A DNA stretch of 64,000 nt from contig OU015525.1 of NCBI GenBank assembly GCA_907165065.1, positions 42,080,037 to 42,144,036 on the forward strand, in the 5' to 3' direction. Positions 37,601-50,000 of the stretch are shown here, one piece after another; the stretch's first letter is position 1, and each line of letters begins with the position of its first letter. The position numbers and the translations under genes are program-made. The stretch comes from Caprimulgus europaeus. Lineage: Eukaryota > Chordata > Aves > Caprimulgiformes > Caprimulgidae. A model generated the notes under the pieces. That model made no database searches. It was not told the DNA's origin and worked only from the letters and a program-made list of their open reading frames with translations.

Positions 37601-40600
37601 TTATCCAAAGGACAAGCATGAACTTGTTCACTTAGTCCTTCCCTTCTCCTCTTCCCCTCTCCCCCCATTAGCATTGCACTTCACTGTGGTAGACAGAAAT
37701 CTGAATCACAAACCCCTTAGCCCCTGAGAAGCATTTGTATCAGATGAGCTAAGTAGTGTTTACCTCTAATTAAAGCCTTAACTACTGCAAGGAACTCTCT
37801 GGCCATGAATTTGGTCTTTGGAACAGCAGCATCTCAACAGTTCCTCCAGCTAGGAAATATTTTTCCAATTGAAACTGCCATAAACAGCTATAATTTGTGT
37901 ACACATTTTATATTAAAACCTCTCCTATTTTCAAAGTTTTCTTTAGATTTTGGAAATAGTTAACAAACCTTCTAAAATCAGCAGAAAAAATGGATAATCA
38001 CATTTCTTTATGTTTTGGAGCCCTGAAGTTTCCATTTTTTAATGTATGAGTTTTCAAAAGGTTACATATTTTCAAATGATTGGTTTTGTTCAGGTGTTTG
38101 TGGGAGTCACTGGCAAAATTTGAAAGAACAGGTAAGCTTATAAAAGCCGCAACTTTGTTTACAAGGCAGTTCCAAGTTAAGAAACCAAAGCAGAGCAAAG
38201 TACTTCTGGTGAAAACCTTTGCCATTTTTCGTCACTGTCATTTGCCGTCATGGTAGAGGAATGCCAACCGTGGGCGCTTGCTGTGGAAAGCCTCTGCTTG
38301 ACTGGCAGAGTACATTACGTACAGTCAGGATACTGCATCCTGGGTTCTCATACCTTTTCCAGACCTGCCAGCTTGGCTGTCAGCCTGCGGTAGTAGGAGG
38401 TGCTCAACTGATTGCTAACAACAAACAGTACTTTCGGATCTTTAGTGGCTGGTAGACAAAGTACAGTATGTGCTGTAAATTGCATTTCTTATTCAAAAGG
38501 AGAAACTGTCCAAGTAGGGCATATAAGGTATGCACAAACAAAGGTATGCAACTAGGCAAAACCAGGTTACCCTCCCAGAGCTCCAGGTTTCAACTTTGCC
38601 TCCACGTTATTTCAGTGTCTCCTGAAGCATCTGACAGTGACAATTTCAAAAGCTACTAGCTATCAATGGCACTTATTCAAGAACCCATAACAACCCCAGC
38701 TTTAGGGCAGACAGTAGGTAAGCCTGTCAGAGATCTAAATAAAGTCGATGAATGAATGCAACCGTCTGTCACATGTGCATTGTGTGCAACAAAGGTAAAT
38801 TTAAGTTGAGCTAAGGATGTTTTAAGAGCAAGTGTGCAAAGCTGAGCTTCTGAATAGGTATTATGTCCTATCAAGGACTCATTGTTTAGCAGATCCTATA
38901 TCTAACAATGCCTCATTGTGAAGGCTCCAAAGATCAGTGCATTAAATACCAGTTTTTCAGACCCCTTCACATTTTCAGTGTCTTCCAGTGCTGCAAACAC
39001 TTGGATGCTTTTGCTACACTCATACCTGTATGTGAGCCTGTTGGCCGTGTCTACGCTCTTCCGTGAATGGGAGAAATAGCTCAGATCAATGGCTTCAACT
39101 CTTCAAGAATTTTTTTCTGTCCCACTCCAAAGAAACCTCCTTTTTGGGATATTGGAAAGCTACTGCACATGTGAAAAAAAGAAATCTGGATTTCATGAAT
39201 TATTCCACCTGGCTGGCTACTTCAGAGACCATGAGAAATAGCACTGTGTAAGGCTGTGGATTAACATATGTTTACATGTCCAGGCTCTGTGTGTGCAGCT
39301 GGAGGGAGCATATGGCCCTCTATAGGAGGAGACATTCTGGTTCGTTACACTATATGTAGGAAGTGGCTTTATGCAATGCTGTCACAAGCACAAGGAGACA
39401 AGTACCACTTCCTTGCTGACAACTAAAGTATGTGAAAATGCTGTAATCTGATAACCAAAAATGAGTGGAAGACTGATGACAGAATCAACATCAGAGTGGC
39501 ATCACGGTGCAGAAGTGCCAGCTGAGAGATCTCCACACCTCTACTGCAGAGAAGGTGAGACCTACCCCTGGATTTGTAAAATCAGTGTAATTAATTGCAC
39601 TGAACATTTAATTCTCGACAATTCCAATGTGAGATACGTTCCTGGGGCAGATCTCTGACACAGGTGGTGGTGGTAGGGGGTCAACAGCCCTCCCAGCCAT
39701 TAAAGTTAATTAAAATAAGGATCAGCATTTTCCTTCTGGCACAACCTGGAGCAAGGAATCCCTTGGGGGCAGGTTGGAGGAGGAGGAAGGTGGAGTGAAA
39801 GATGGGTGAAGGGGGAGGAGATCTCTGCAACTGCTGCTTAGAGATGACAGGGAGAAGTTTTTGTGGCTCTGGAAGCTCTCTAAACCTCTGCAAAGGTACA
39901 GGTAATCTCGTGGGTTTCAGAGACAACTAAAACCACTGCTCCTTTTACTGGCAAAGAAAGGTGAAAGATTACAATAAACGCCCGCCCCCCCACCCCATTG
40001 AAAAGTAACGGTGAATAAGTGCTATACAACAGGTTTGACAGAAAGATTTCCCTGAGCTTGCCTCTCAGGCTCATTATTTTCAGATTTGTATCCCAGATTT
40101 GCAAATGTGAATCTCTGATCCAGCTTTGTGCCAGTATCACACCAATGCAGGGCATCAATTAGCCACCAGCACCATAACAAAAGGAAAAGTTACAATCTAG
40201 TTTTGTCACTGGATAGCTAACCAGCTTGCTGGCAGCAATCTGCGGAGTTTGAGCTAACTGAGCTCAACTGGGATTCTGAGCTGTGTACTCTGCATTCAGA
40301 ATTTCCTCCATAATAAAGGCATCTTTTAAATAAAAATCTGTACATGTTACACATGCCTGAAGCTCCTCTATAACAGATGAAAACTAGTGAATTAAATATC
40401 ACAAATTCCTGCATGTGCTAGACTTGTCATTTTCAAGCATCTTTAGAGAGTAAGAGGAACGAGGGTCTGTCTACATAAGGATACAATGAAGTTCAAAAGG
40501 CACATCTGTAAAGCACTAGAAGTCGGTGTAGAACATGGTCACATCCGTTGTGAAATCAGCCTTATTAAAACACAGTTACAGTTAAGGATATTTTCTGTAC

Positions 40601-41205
40601 CTGTGTATTCTAGTGCTCGTGTCATCACGTTAAGCTAATTAATTTATAAAGCTCCTCCTTTCTAGAAAAAATTTCCCATTCCAGAGAACCAGTATAGCAG
40701 AGCTACTTCCAATTCCAGCTTTCTCCACTCCCAGCAGCCTTACATTAGCATGAAGAAGAAAAAAAAAAAAAAGTCTGAATCGGTGCTCAAACGTAGCAAT
40801 CCCCTGTACTCAAATGTTTCCAATTAGATTTTATTTCTAGGTTATAACTGGTGCGAGATCTGACTCTTAAATTGACCCCAGGGCCATATAACATTTAAGT
40901 TCAGTGTCAGTTTTGAACTGTAATTTAAAATGAAATGGCAGTCCTTCAGATCTGCTCAGCTCTGCAGGTCAGGCAAGGTTTTTCCAGTTTGGGGTACCTT
41001 AGAACGGTTCTGACTGTGATTTAAATCTTGTCAAACACTATGTCTTCCCATGGCATTCAGTAGCCCTGAATTTCTGGCACCCTCCTTCTTTCCCTCAAAA
41101 TTGTAGTGTTTTTATCTGATTACCTGTAAGTGATTTTGATAACTACTCAGATCTAGTTATTTCTTGAATTCATTGCTTGGAGATCAAACATTACATCACA
41201 AGAAC
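34609..41205. other. Unique sequence, no gene seen
   Basis: No gene is recognised. A GC-richer patch at about 35,240-35,560 has overlapping open frames of 88-107 codons in all plus frames, typical of stop-poor GC-rich noncoding DNA. 36,860-37,120 has an 84-codon frame and a mixed AT/GC texture that could be a regulatory element. 39,981-39,996 is a C-run (see separate entry). An A14 run sits at 40,759-40,772. 40,430 onward is nearly free of open frames. Confidence 0.6.
39981..39996 (-). other. Potential G-quadruplex motif (minus strand)
   Basis: The plus strand reads cccgcccccccacccc, so the minus strand has four or more G-runs of at least three with one-base loops. This fits the standard intramolecular G-quadruplex pattern. 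It is isolated in an AT-rich setting, with no promoter signal next to it. Confidence 0.6.
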
Positions 41206-41280
41206 TTAATCCTGTTCCAAATGAAGCCAAGGACAAAACTCCCATTGACTTCACTGTGTACAAGATAAGGCCATAAATCC
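41206..41280. repeat. Possible ancient palindromic (MITE-like) repeat fragment
   Basis: The segment contains 'ttaatcctgttcc', then 'acaaaactcccattgacttc', then 'aagataaggcc'. The 'aaaactcccattgacttca' core with a nearby 'ataaggcc' resembles an old repeat widespread in bird and reptile DNA whose halves are 'cccattgacttcaatggg'-like. Only one half is visible. The family is left unnamed because it was judged from memory. Confidence 0.35.
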
Positions 41281-42487
41281 TTGAAAAGCTGAGTGTCCAA
41301 TTTTCAAATTAAAACATAATGAACTTAATAGCCATGGATTTAAAGGCTGTTACATTTCACATCTTGCATGAGATTCTACAGCTGGGTTACAAACGCTTTT
41401 TTTAAACTTTGATGCTCTGAGGGAGGGTCATTTTCTGGGAGCTCCCATCATTATCTATCAGGCCAGTACACAAAACACACAATGGAAGTGATACTCCCCT
41501 GACTGCAAACAATGTCTTTGGAAAGCTTCAAACAATTTCTTTGTAAACAACTGATCAGGGTAATTACATTTTCTAATCTGAAATGGTGCTGTGACATTGT
41601 TTCAGGTAACACATGAATCATGCTAAAGGGCTTTCCTCTGCTAACACTGGCTACCTTATCTAAGCAAGCTCTAGTCTAAGGATGGAGACCTAAGCCTGAT
41701 GAAGTATTGTACTGGCACTGCAGGTAGTGGCTCCACCACCTGCCCCCAAGACTCCTCCAATCCACTGCTGCTGTTGGGCAGACAGCTTGCCAGGTAATTA
41801 AAAAATTTGAAGAAATAGTGGAGCTGTGCTTAATGCCTCATGATCCCAACTCATTCTTTCTACGAGATGAGGCGTCAGATGGGACAACCTTGCTGTATAT
41901 CTGAATGATGTTGGGTCCAGGTGAGAGAGCTACAGCCTCACTTAGCAGGGGAAGGCAAACAGGGCTTTGATGGCTTTGCGCTTGCTAATGAACACAAATG
42001 ACCTAAAACACAATGAGTGTGTCTCCCACCACCTTTAAGCCAAGCTGCAATGTAATAATGTGGTCGTCAAATCCTCACCACTACATGAGATTGTGTTAAC
42101 AAACGAGTCCAAGTTTATTACACAGCTCATTATTAAATACTTGCAGAAGAAGCAGCTCTAGATTTCTGGTTTGTTTGGTTTTGTTTTTAACAGCAGTTAC
42201 AGTAGGAAAACTGCAGTATGACCTGCCTCTGCAGTATTCTTTTATTCTTCAATCTCTTGTCATAGATGCAATCTGTACACTGCTTAATTTTTGTTATCAT
42301 TGCCTTGGATATCTACCAGCTGTGATTGTCATGATTAAATCAGTATTAACTTAATTACAAAGGGCTTTACTCAAGATAAACAATAAAGAAGTGATCCAGA
42401 ACAGTGAGAACTGCACTGCTGAGGACGTCTAGCAAAGGCCCTTCAGACACTTGGAGCTTCCTTTTTTCCCCTCACGTAAGTTTCTCC
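41281..42487. promoter_or_regulatory. ORF-free AT-rich block, enhancer-like candidate
   Basis: No open frame of 60 codons or more occurs from about 40,415 to 43,313, and most of that interval has no recognisable repeat. It contains many short AT-core words of the type bound by homeodomain and forkhead factors, for example 'gggtaattacattttctaat' near 41,559, 'cattattaaatact' near 42,128, and 'cttaattaca' near 42,350. Texture alone suggests a conserved noncoding element. No alignment was available to test this. Confidence 0.25.
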
Positions 42488-42511
42488 TTTTTTTTTTTTT
42501 TTTTTTTTTTT
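42488..42511. repeat. T24 homopolymer
   Basis: An uninterrupted run of 24 T residues. No SINE or retrocopy is recognised on the minus strand, where it would be an A tail. Confidence 0.9.
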
Positions 42512-42921
42512 AATCCAGATGTGTTGTTTTTGTCAAATCTAAGAAATTAGATCAGTCTGCCACCTCCAAGTTTGACCCTTGAAGCCAGCCCCATCAATGC
42601 CTTTGGCCATGATTTTTCTTTACTGCCTTCAGCAGCTACATTTTCCTCTTCACTCAAAACTTGATGCCACTGGTGTTCTGCAGTGAGTCAGACACTGATG
42701 GTTGCCCTAATTTCCTCCTCACAGTGACTTGAACAAAGGACATCAGGATTTGGTGCCCCTCTTCATCTCCCACTCTAAGATATTCCCTTCTGCAGGACAA
42801 ACATAGTCACTGATATAATTACGATGCAGGGAACCATTTATCTCTGCTTGCCACTCTTATTTGACCTGGCAGAAATTTAGTTGTGATTGAGACACTGAAT
42901 CTGTCCCAGCTGTATTCAACA

Positions 42922-42962
42922 GCAGAACTCCCATAGATTTTATTAAGAATATCAGGCCTTTT
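42922..42962. repeat. Possible ancient palindromic repeat fragment
   Basis: 'cagaactcccatagatttta' followed by 'aatatcaggcctt' resembles the same old repeat type as the 41,206-41,280 segment (an 'actcccattgattt' core followed by 'caggccc'). It is short and diverged, so chance resemblance is possible. Confidence 0.25.
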
Positions 42963-43223
42963 CTCATTAGGATAGTAATCGTGTATTACTGACACAACAG
43001 CTGATGATCTAGCCTTTTAAAAAGCCTTTCAGATAACTAACTAATGTTTCCTAATTTCTCATGCATGTATGTCCAGAAATTTATCTTGTTTTCCAATAGC
43101 AGGAGAAAGAGCAATTGTTACACCCTTTCTCACTTTCAAGAGCTGAAACAGGGTCTTGTTTATGACATTTCCATGGGGTGATACCAGAAACCTTAGGATG
43201 AACTAACTAATCCCTTGTGGTGA

Positions 43224-43297
43224 CAATTTCTTGTAACAATTCTTGTATTACATTTCTTGTATGACATTCCTTGTATTTTTTCTTGTATTTCTTGCAG
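43224..43297. repeat. Degenerate ~14-bp tandem repeat (ttcttgta core)
   Basis: Five or six imperfect copies of a unit with core ttcttgta(t) are read: caatttcttgtaa, caattcttgtatta, catttcttgtatga, cattccttgtatttt and ttcttgtattt, ending in cttgcag. Unit length varies from 11 to 15 bases. The last part, tatttcttgcag, also looks like a splice acceptor, and an 84-codon open frame follows at 43,314. Confidence 0.75.
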
Positions 43298-43659
43298 TTC
43301 TCTCTGATGCTTTTTGGCCCAACACAGAATAGTGTGCTGTTCCAAAGGACTTAGACCTAGCCTCATCTGTGAAGCACCAGATGAATCCTATCTGAGACTA
43401 ACCACTCATATGCAGGTTGATTATAAATCACAGAGATTCTATGGTGCAGAGCTGTTAGAGAGCCAAAGTTATGGGCTAGTTTCTTGCTTGTGGGCATCTG
43501 GCAAAAGTCAGGAAGTTAAACTCAGAGGCAGCTACATAGAAAAGACCTTCACCTGGGGGAAGGAATAATGGATTAGCTGATGTTGCATGCACTGTACTTT
43601 CTGGCTAACAGAAACTTTAGAGAATTCAGAAGAAGCCCCTGCAACATTGCAAGCTGGAG

Positions 43660-44298
43660 ATGTGCTGGGGAGGGAGTAGCTCTGCAGAGGAGGACTTGGG
43701 GGTGGAGAAGTTGTTGAACATGAGTCAGCAGTGCACTCTTGAGGTAATGAAAGCTAAGCACATGCCAGGCTTGCACTTGAGAGGAGCACCCAGCAATTTG
43801 AGGGAAGTGGTTGTTCCCCTTTAATTGGCCCTTGTGAGGCCACATCTGGAGTAATCTGTCATGTCCACTTTTGGGACTCCCAGTAAAAGGTGCTGACTAA
43901 CGTGTCTAGACCAAATCCAAAGGAGGGCCACCAAGACTGTGGGGCGTGACATTCGAGGAGGAACTGAGGAAACTGGGTTTGTCCAGCCTAGAGAAGAAAA
44001 GGCTGGAGGTGGAAGGCAGCTGATTGTGATCTTCAGTTGCTACAGACAAGATGGAGTCGGGCTTCTCTCAGCGAAAAGGAGGAAGAAAAAAAAAGGAAGA
44101 ACAAAAATTCAGGTAAGAGTGGTTAAACCCAGCCAGAGAGGCTGGGGAATTTCCACCCTCAGATGCTTTCAAAACTGGACTAGACAAGGCCATAAACAAC
44201 CTCATCTAGCTTTTAAGTTAGCCCTGCCTGAAGCAGCGGGTTGGACTAGATGACCTCCAGGGGTCCTTTCCAATCTAGATTATTCTGTGATTCTATAA
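43660..44298 (+). mobile_element. CR1 LINE, C-terminal RT to 3' end, internally deleted
   Basis: The segment begins in the 3' part of the CR1 reverse transcriptase open frame. 'gaggaggacttggggg' and 'aacatgagtcagcagtgcac' encode the characteristic LNMSQQC peptide. It continues through 'ggaaactgggtttgtccagc' and 'cctagagaagaaaaggctgg', then 'gctggggaatttccaccctc' and 'ggttggactagatgacctcc', and ends with 'attctgtgattctata', the CR1 terminal octamers. Compared with the usual CR1 3' region, a block is shortened after about 44,080 and replaced by an A-rich stretch. The copy is 5'-truncated and clearly non-functional. The open frames at 43,573-43,845 (minus) and 43,939-44,253 (plus) are shadows of it. 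Divergence suggests an older CR1 group (C/D-like) than the copy at 53,355. Confidence 0.9.
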
Positions 44299-46310
44299 AT
44301 AAGGTAGAGGTTGCAAGGAAAAGGACCTAAATCAGACTCAGGAGTGGCAAGAGCCTTTCCTGTGTTGAGAGGAGAGAATAAGCCTGCAGGCTGTTGCTGC
44401 TGCTGACCTCTCAAGGGCTGGATGATTGAAAATCAATCCTGGATGCAGTGGAGCATGTGTTCCTGGCAAGGCGCGTGCAATGAGCCATTCCCAAGTTTCC
44501 CTAAGCAGTGGCCTTATCTGGGTGGAGTGCTGTCAGTCAGGCATTTTTCCTTCAGTTTTGCCTCACCCCTTGCCATCTCAGTGTGCTAGGCACAGCCTGT
44601 TAAAAGGACTCCCTGAACTTCCAAACCACACTCCAAAAACAGGAGTGTGATTTTTGCAATAATTTTAATTTTTTTAAAATACAATTTTCACTTCTTGGGA
44701 ATTAATTTGTAACTTTGATGACACAAGTGTTGCTCAACTAAAATGTACTGATTACACACAAATTCCTATTTCAGCAAGAACAAACAAATGGACTTGGACT
44801 AGAAATATTATCTTCTCTTTCTTTTGGCTGAAAATTATTCTACTTAAGGCAAATTAAGAGCCATACATTTAATTATTCAGATTCCTTCACAATGTAATAT
44901 GCTGGAGTGACAACATTTTTTATGTTGGGTAAGCAGGTGGAATGTATACTCTAATTAAACTACTAAAAAATTAGTCCCGATGCATTCCTTAGAAAAGTTT
45001 TACTCCACTCTCTGCCACTCACCTGATGCACACAACCACCTGTATGTGTATTGAACCAAAACAGTTTACGCTGATTTAAAAAAAAATAAAATAAAATACT
45101 GAGTTTGATTTTCAGACTTGTTAGCTGGAAACAAAAACCATTTTCATCTGGTAATACTTGCCCAACAGACTAATAATGCTCTCTTTTCTTAGCAAAAATA
45201 TTGGAGTCTGGATTTTCTTGCTGTAAATGAGGACGTGTAAACCTTGAACAACCTTCTACATGCAAGTAGTTCTAGTAATGTTGCTTCTCTTGGCTTAAAG
45301 TTGTCCCCTGCTCATGTTTCATAGGAGACTAATAAATTCGATAGACATTTTAGGATCATGTGTGTTTCATGAACAGTTTGTCACTCCATTTTCTAAAGGC
45401 CTCAAATTTTCACATTTCAAAGCAGCTCCTCATTTTTATCTCCCCATCATAGAAGTGTCATTTTGTGTTAAGGTCTTGCATTTCCTTATATTCAGAATTT
45501 GACAATGACATGCCACAGTTAATCATTTTTGCTTGTAGGAAAATAATGAAGAGAAACATCGATTCTATAAAATTATCAGCAGGCCTGAGAACAGGCTCGT
45601 GATGGGAAACTCCATCATCATGGTCCTCATTCAGCCTGAACCACTGCCATTTAGTCCAGGTGGAGCTCAAACTCTGAACACCCATATTGTGCCTATGATG
45701 AGCCAGATTCAAGATATCTTCTGTAGATTGTAATATCACACCTGATCTGTCCAGACTGTGGAAAAGGAAGCTCAGATCATATCACAGTGCAAGTGTGATC
45801 TGCCTTTCCCCTGAGCACACCACAGCTCAAACCAAGGCTACACCCAGTATGAAGGTGGGCACGCATCGCACGGATGGCTGACAAGCTGAGCCTCAGGTAG
45901 TCTGCTGGAAACAGTCTTTTCAGTGGAAGTAGCCTCAAGTTGGTCAGAATCTCAAATACGATTAGGAATTTTGTCCTCTGTTCAGCAGATGACCATTTTA
46001 TGAATTTCATTAAAATCTTTTTTTCTGAATCAGTTTTGTTTTCAGCTTGATTTTGGGTTCAGTTCCTCACTAGACCTTACATTATTTTCTTATAGTCAAG
46101 TGCCTGCTCTCTGAAATACATTAAGATGAGCACTTTCAGACAGAAAATTGTCTTCTTCATTTTCAAGGGGACCTAACTCTTAGCATTTTCTCAGCCTTTA
46201 AAACTGGGAACTGAAAAAGACATGCAAACATTATATGTGATAAGACATGGGAAGAAAAGATTGCTAATGTTAGCTCTCACGTCCCTACCTCTTGCCTAAG
46301 TAGACTCCAG
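44299..46310. other. AT-rich unique sequence, no gene seen
   Basis: No gene is recognised. Open frames of 93 codons (45,458-45,739, minus) and 77 codons (45,777-46,010, minus) show no domain I know. The second has a leucine-rich, basic composition, but no exon boundaries support it. An AAAAT-like run occurs near 45,080-45,098. Confidence 0.6.
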
Positions 46311-46410
46311 TGTCCAGCAAATCACACAGATTTAAGTGCATGCTGCCACATCCCAGTCCTTTTGCAATGCATGGCAAAAACTCCCAGTTATTTCAGTAGA
46401 AGTAGGTTTT
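46311..46410. repeat. Possible ancient palindromic (MITE-like) repeat
   Basis: 'ccagcaaatcacacagattt' with 'aagtgcatgct' is followed about 45 bases on by 'ggcaaaaactcccagttatt' and 'tcagtagaagtagg'. These look like decayed versions of 'cagcaaagcacttaagca' and 'caaaactcccattgatttca' with 'atgggagcagg', both parts of an old repeat type in bird and reptile DNA. No transposase is present. The family was judged from memory and is unnamed. Confidence 0.35.
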
Positions 46411-47017
46411 AATGCAAAGTTGGCAAGCTTGGGGAAAAAAAAAAAAAGAAAAGAAAACAAAAGTATTTTTAAGTCTTCGTATTAGAACAAAAAGCATCTT
46501 AGAAGCTCTATATCAAAAGTGAAAACTGAGACTGGAACTTAACTCCAGCTTCATGCGTACTTCTAACCTTTACACCAGTATACTGACTGGTTTCTTTAAA
46601 TACAATAGAAACTCTGCCACTTTGAAGATAAGCCCTCACAGTTAGCTTAAAACAATAATTCTGTACTTTCTTTCCTGTTTCTAGATTTATTTTAAGTATT
46701 AGTATAAAATGTCAGAGTCTGATAGCAGCCAGATCAGTTTGTATAAAAATCGACTGCCTGTTTGTAGTATATTACAGGCTATATTTGACACAGGAAAGCA
46801 CTTAATCATGAATGCTATCAGCACACCACACCCATCTTTGTAAGTGCCTTATAAGTTAGATTTATCACCATGAACTTGAACTGGATAGAGACAAGTAATA
46901 ATGAATAATGCAAACCCTTTCTACGGAGGTAGGGTTAAAGGTGTATTATCCACAATACCATTGCCAGACTATAGTTCAGAAGCTGCGCTCGTATCTGTCA
47001 GTGACACAGAGGCACAA
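46411..47017. other. AT-rich sequence, no gene seen
   Basis: An A13 run lies at 46,435-46,447. 'tttacaccagtatactgact' near 46,570 again resembles the old palindromic repeat vocabulary ('ttacaccagtgtaaa'), so the surrounding 300 bases may be one larger decayed element. Confidence 0.45.
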
Positions 47018-47092
47018 GGACCAGTTCTCTTTCACTTTGGACCGATGTTCAGAGGACTGTTTCCACTGGAGTAATCAGGCTCAGATAAACAG
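47018..47092. repeat. Possible ancient palindromic repeat fragment
   Basis: 'ggaccagttctctttcactt' followed by 'tttccactggagtaatcagg' resembles the old repeat with 'ccaattctgctctcagttac' and 'ctccactgaagtcaatggag' words. It lies 600 bases from the 46,311 segment and may belong to the same ancient insertion or cluster. It is diverged, so confidence is low. Confidence 0.3.
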
Positions 47093-50000
47093 ACTGCAGA
47101 TAAAAGAGAAAAGAATCTGCCTCAAATATATGATCACACAGATTCTGCCATTTTACATATTTTATATCTTGGCTCTTTGTATTTGCACAGCAGAACTGAT
47201 GGCCCTTCAAAGACTTAAATAAAACCTACAAACCCCTTTGCCACACATTAAGTCTGATTTTATTTTACATGTCTAATTTTTTATCTTTAGCTTTTGAGCT
47301 CTAATATATCAATTTTTGGATGTGTGCACTTCAGAAACATCCTGAAAAACATACACATTACATAGGGGAAAGGATGTTCCTCTTTTTCTCTGTTGATTCA
47401 TGCAAAGAGTACTGCTCCCTCCTATGGAGGCTGCCCCTGTAGCTGGCCCCTCCACATTCCTGTGCCTACCACTGCACAGAAGCTTTTCCAAAGCTCATGT
47501 ATGGAGTCGGCAATGGAGAGGGAGCAGAACCAGGGTGGCCAAACAACTTAAGCCGTTCCCTCAGTGGCCCTCTCATACCCTTCTCGTGTCCCCAGCTCCT
47601 GCCCAGTTACACTCCCCAGAGAAGGGAAGGATTCAGGTGTCTGTAGAGGTGGCCTCTCCTCTGGGCTGCCTTTTCTCTGAGCTGCTGCTGACCCCCTGCC
47701 TGCTTCTTCTTCCCTGCCACCACCACACTCTATGCCAGCCAGCCCATTCCAGACAGAGGACAGTGGTGCAGTAGGTGTCCCAGCAGGGCTGGGACTGGGC
47801 CATATGTGCCCTCCTGCCCTTGGCAGAGAGTGTCAAGAAACCAAAATCTTTATGAGCAAAGCAATCAGAAGATGCTATGAAAAATGACACCATTTGCAAA
47901 AGCTAACTGGAGGGTAAGCTGTGGCAGCCACTCTGAGATATGCTGGGGATATTCACATTTTTGGCACACGCTCATTACTGAATATATGCAGAAAGGAGCT
48001 CTGTTACCTATTTATGACATTTGTTTACAGCAGCCCAGTTAGGAACCACATTTTAAAATCTGAGCCCTTGGGTATTGCCTTGATTAAAAGGAATATTGTT
48101 TGGGCTTCATTAGTATATTAGTTAAACTTAGCTCAAAGACAAACCTTTTTACCCTGTATATCCTTACAACTTAAATGATACTTATTGGAATAGTGCTAAA
48201 CCCTCAAATGCTTTGCAAGTAAATGCACTCACAGGAGTATTAGACATTTGTGAATAATTTCACACTTCACAAATGCCTTTAACTCAAGCTAGAACAGAGA
48301 AGCTACTGAACAACATGCTGAGATGTGTTTCAGTAGTTCAAGAGAAATGCTGAAACACACAGAGACTAATAGTCCTTAGGTTTAACATTTTTTTCCTCTC
48401 CAGTAGGAAAACACACTGGTGTTCCAAAGATCAATTTTATACCTCATCTGAAAGATGCCTTCTCCAGCAGACAGTGCCCATGGTGCAGTGATGAAGGGCT
48501 TCTCCACAGTGACTCAGAGGGCAACATGCCACTAACTACACTGAATCACCAACACTTCCTGGAGCACCCATGGGTTCCCAGGTGGCCCAACCTTGCCAGC
48601 TTGGGATGAGGTAATATGGTTGCAAACTAAATAAAGAAACAGCTGAATCAAATTCAAAGGGATATGACAGAGAGATATATTTTGGATTTCAAAAAATTAA
48701 GGTCATTCTCATTTGGGGACATGATTCTTTCCCCACCATGCAAAGCAGACACCTATCTGTTCAATAGCTTCTTTTTGGATGATGTTAATAAATTATTTTT
48801 TTTAAATTAGTATTCCCTTAATACAATTACTCAATTACATAATGCTGTATACCTGGAAGAAATAATGGGTTTGGTACCACTAATGGTAAGTTTGAGCACT
48901 GAAAAACAATAGGACACTAGGAAGTGTGTCCTTTACCTCATCACTCTAGCCCTAACGTTTTTAGTTACAAATGTCACTAGTGACCATACAACTGATTAAC
49001 ATCTTCAAAAAATATAGATACATTGTCAGTTGAATGTGGCAACCAATACTATGGACTGCCAAATCAGTGATGAGAAGTAGTCGCCCACAGTTACCATACC
49101 GAAGCTGAAATCAAGTACAGGAAGGAAAAAAAAAAATCTATTAATGAGGCATCATTGGTATTCAGGACTTCATATTATATCAGGTATTAAATTAGAATGA
49201 GAAAAATCAGAATTAGGCAGATGTACAGAGCAATAAAGATCAAAAATCAATTCACTCTAGGAGCAAGGCTAAAACTCTGAACAATTTCACGGCCAATAGA
49301 TTGAAAACTCAAACAGTGGTTAAATACAAGGATTTTGAAAGTTTGGGAATTCTACAATAGGCCTCACCCCCCAGGTGATCTGCAAGTTTCCTGAAAGCAC
49401 TGTTTAAAAAAATAATTGGGATATGATGCACTGTATCTGGAGGTACACAAAACAGCAAAACCCACAGACAGCCAACAGAAAATAAAGACAGTACTTAGGA
49501 AGTAGGAAAGCTCAAATTTGCTATTAAACTAATGGCAAATGAATGGCCACCACATGAAATGGAAAAGGTCTGTTTGTTTCATACAGGTAGCATTAGAAAG
49601 AAGTATTAATCAATCCTAGCTCATGAAATTGCTGAGCCAGCTCAGACACTGCTCACTTATGGATTGCTAAATCTGCCATCCCTTCTGTGAGATGGTTTTC
49701 AGGGTTTTGTGGACAGATTTATCCTTAAGTGTACTGCTCTGACCTACCACTAACGACACAGAAAGAGATAATAAATTATTTTGCCTAAGGCTACAGAGAC
49801 TGATTAGCCCTCTTAATGTTTTTTTTCTTTAAAGTGAGTTTGCATCACCTTTTCATCTATCCTCTTTTGGCATAGAAAGTGGATCACCAAAATGTCTTTG
49901 TTTTCATTATGGCTTTCATTATGTACCCCCAGAGAAACTGAACATCAGCTGGAAAGATGTTCTCCCCTGGGAGATCGGGGGCCTAAAATAAAGGCCAAAG

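Noticed and set aside
43939-44253. 104-codon open frame rich in Lys/Arg
   Set aside because: It lies within the CR1 copy, and the basic run comes from an A/G-rich stretch.
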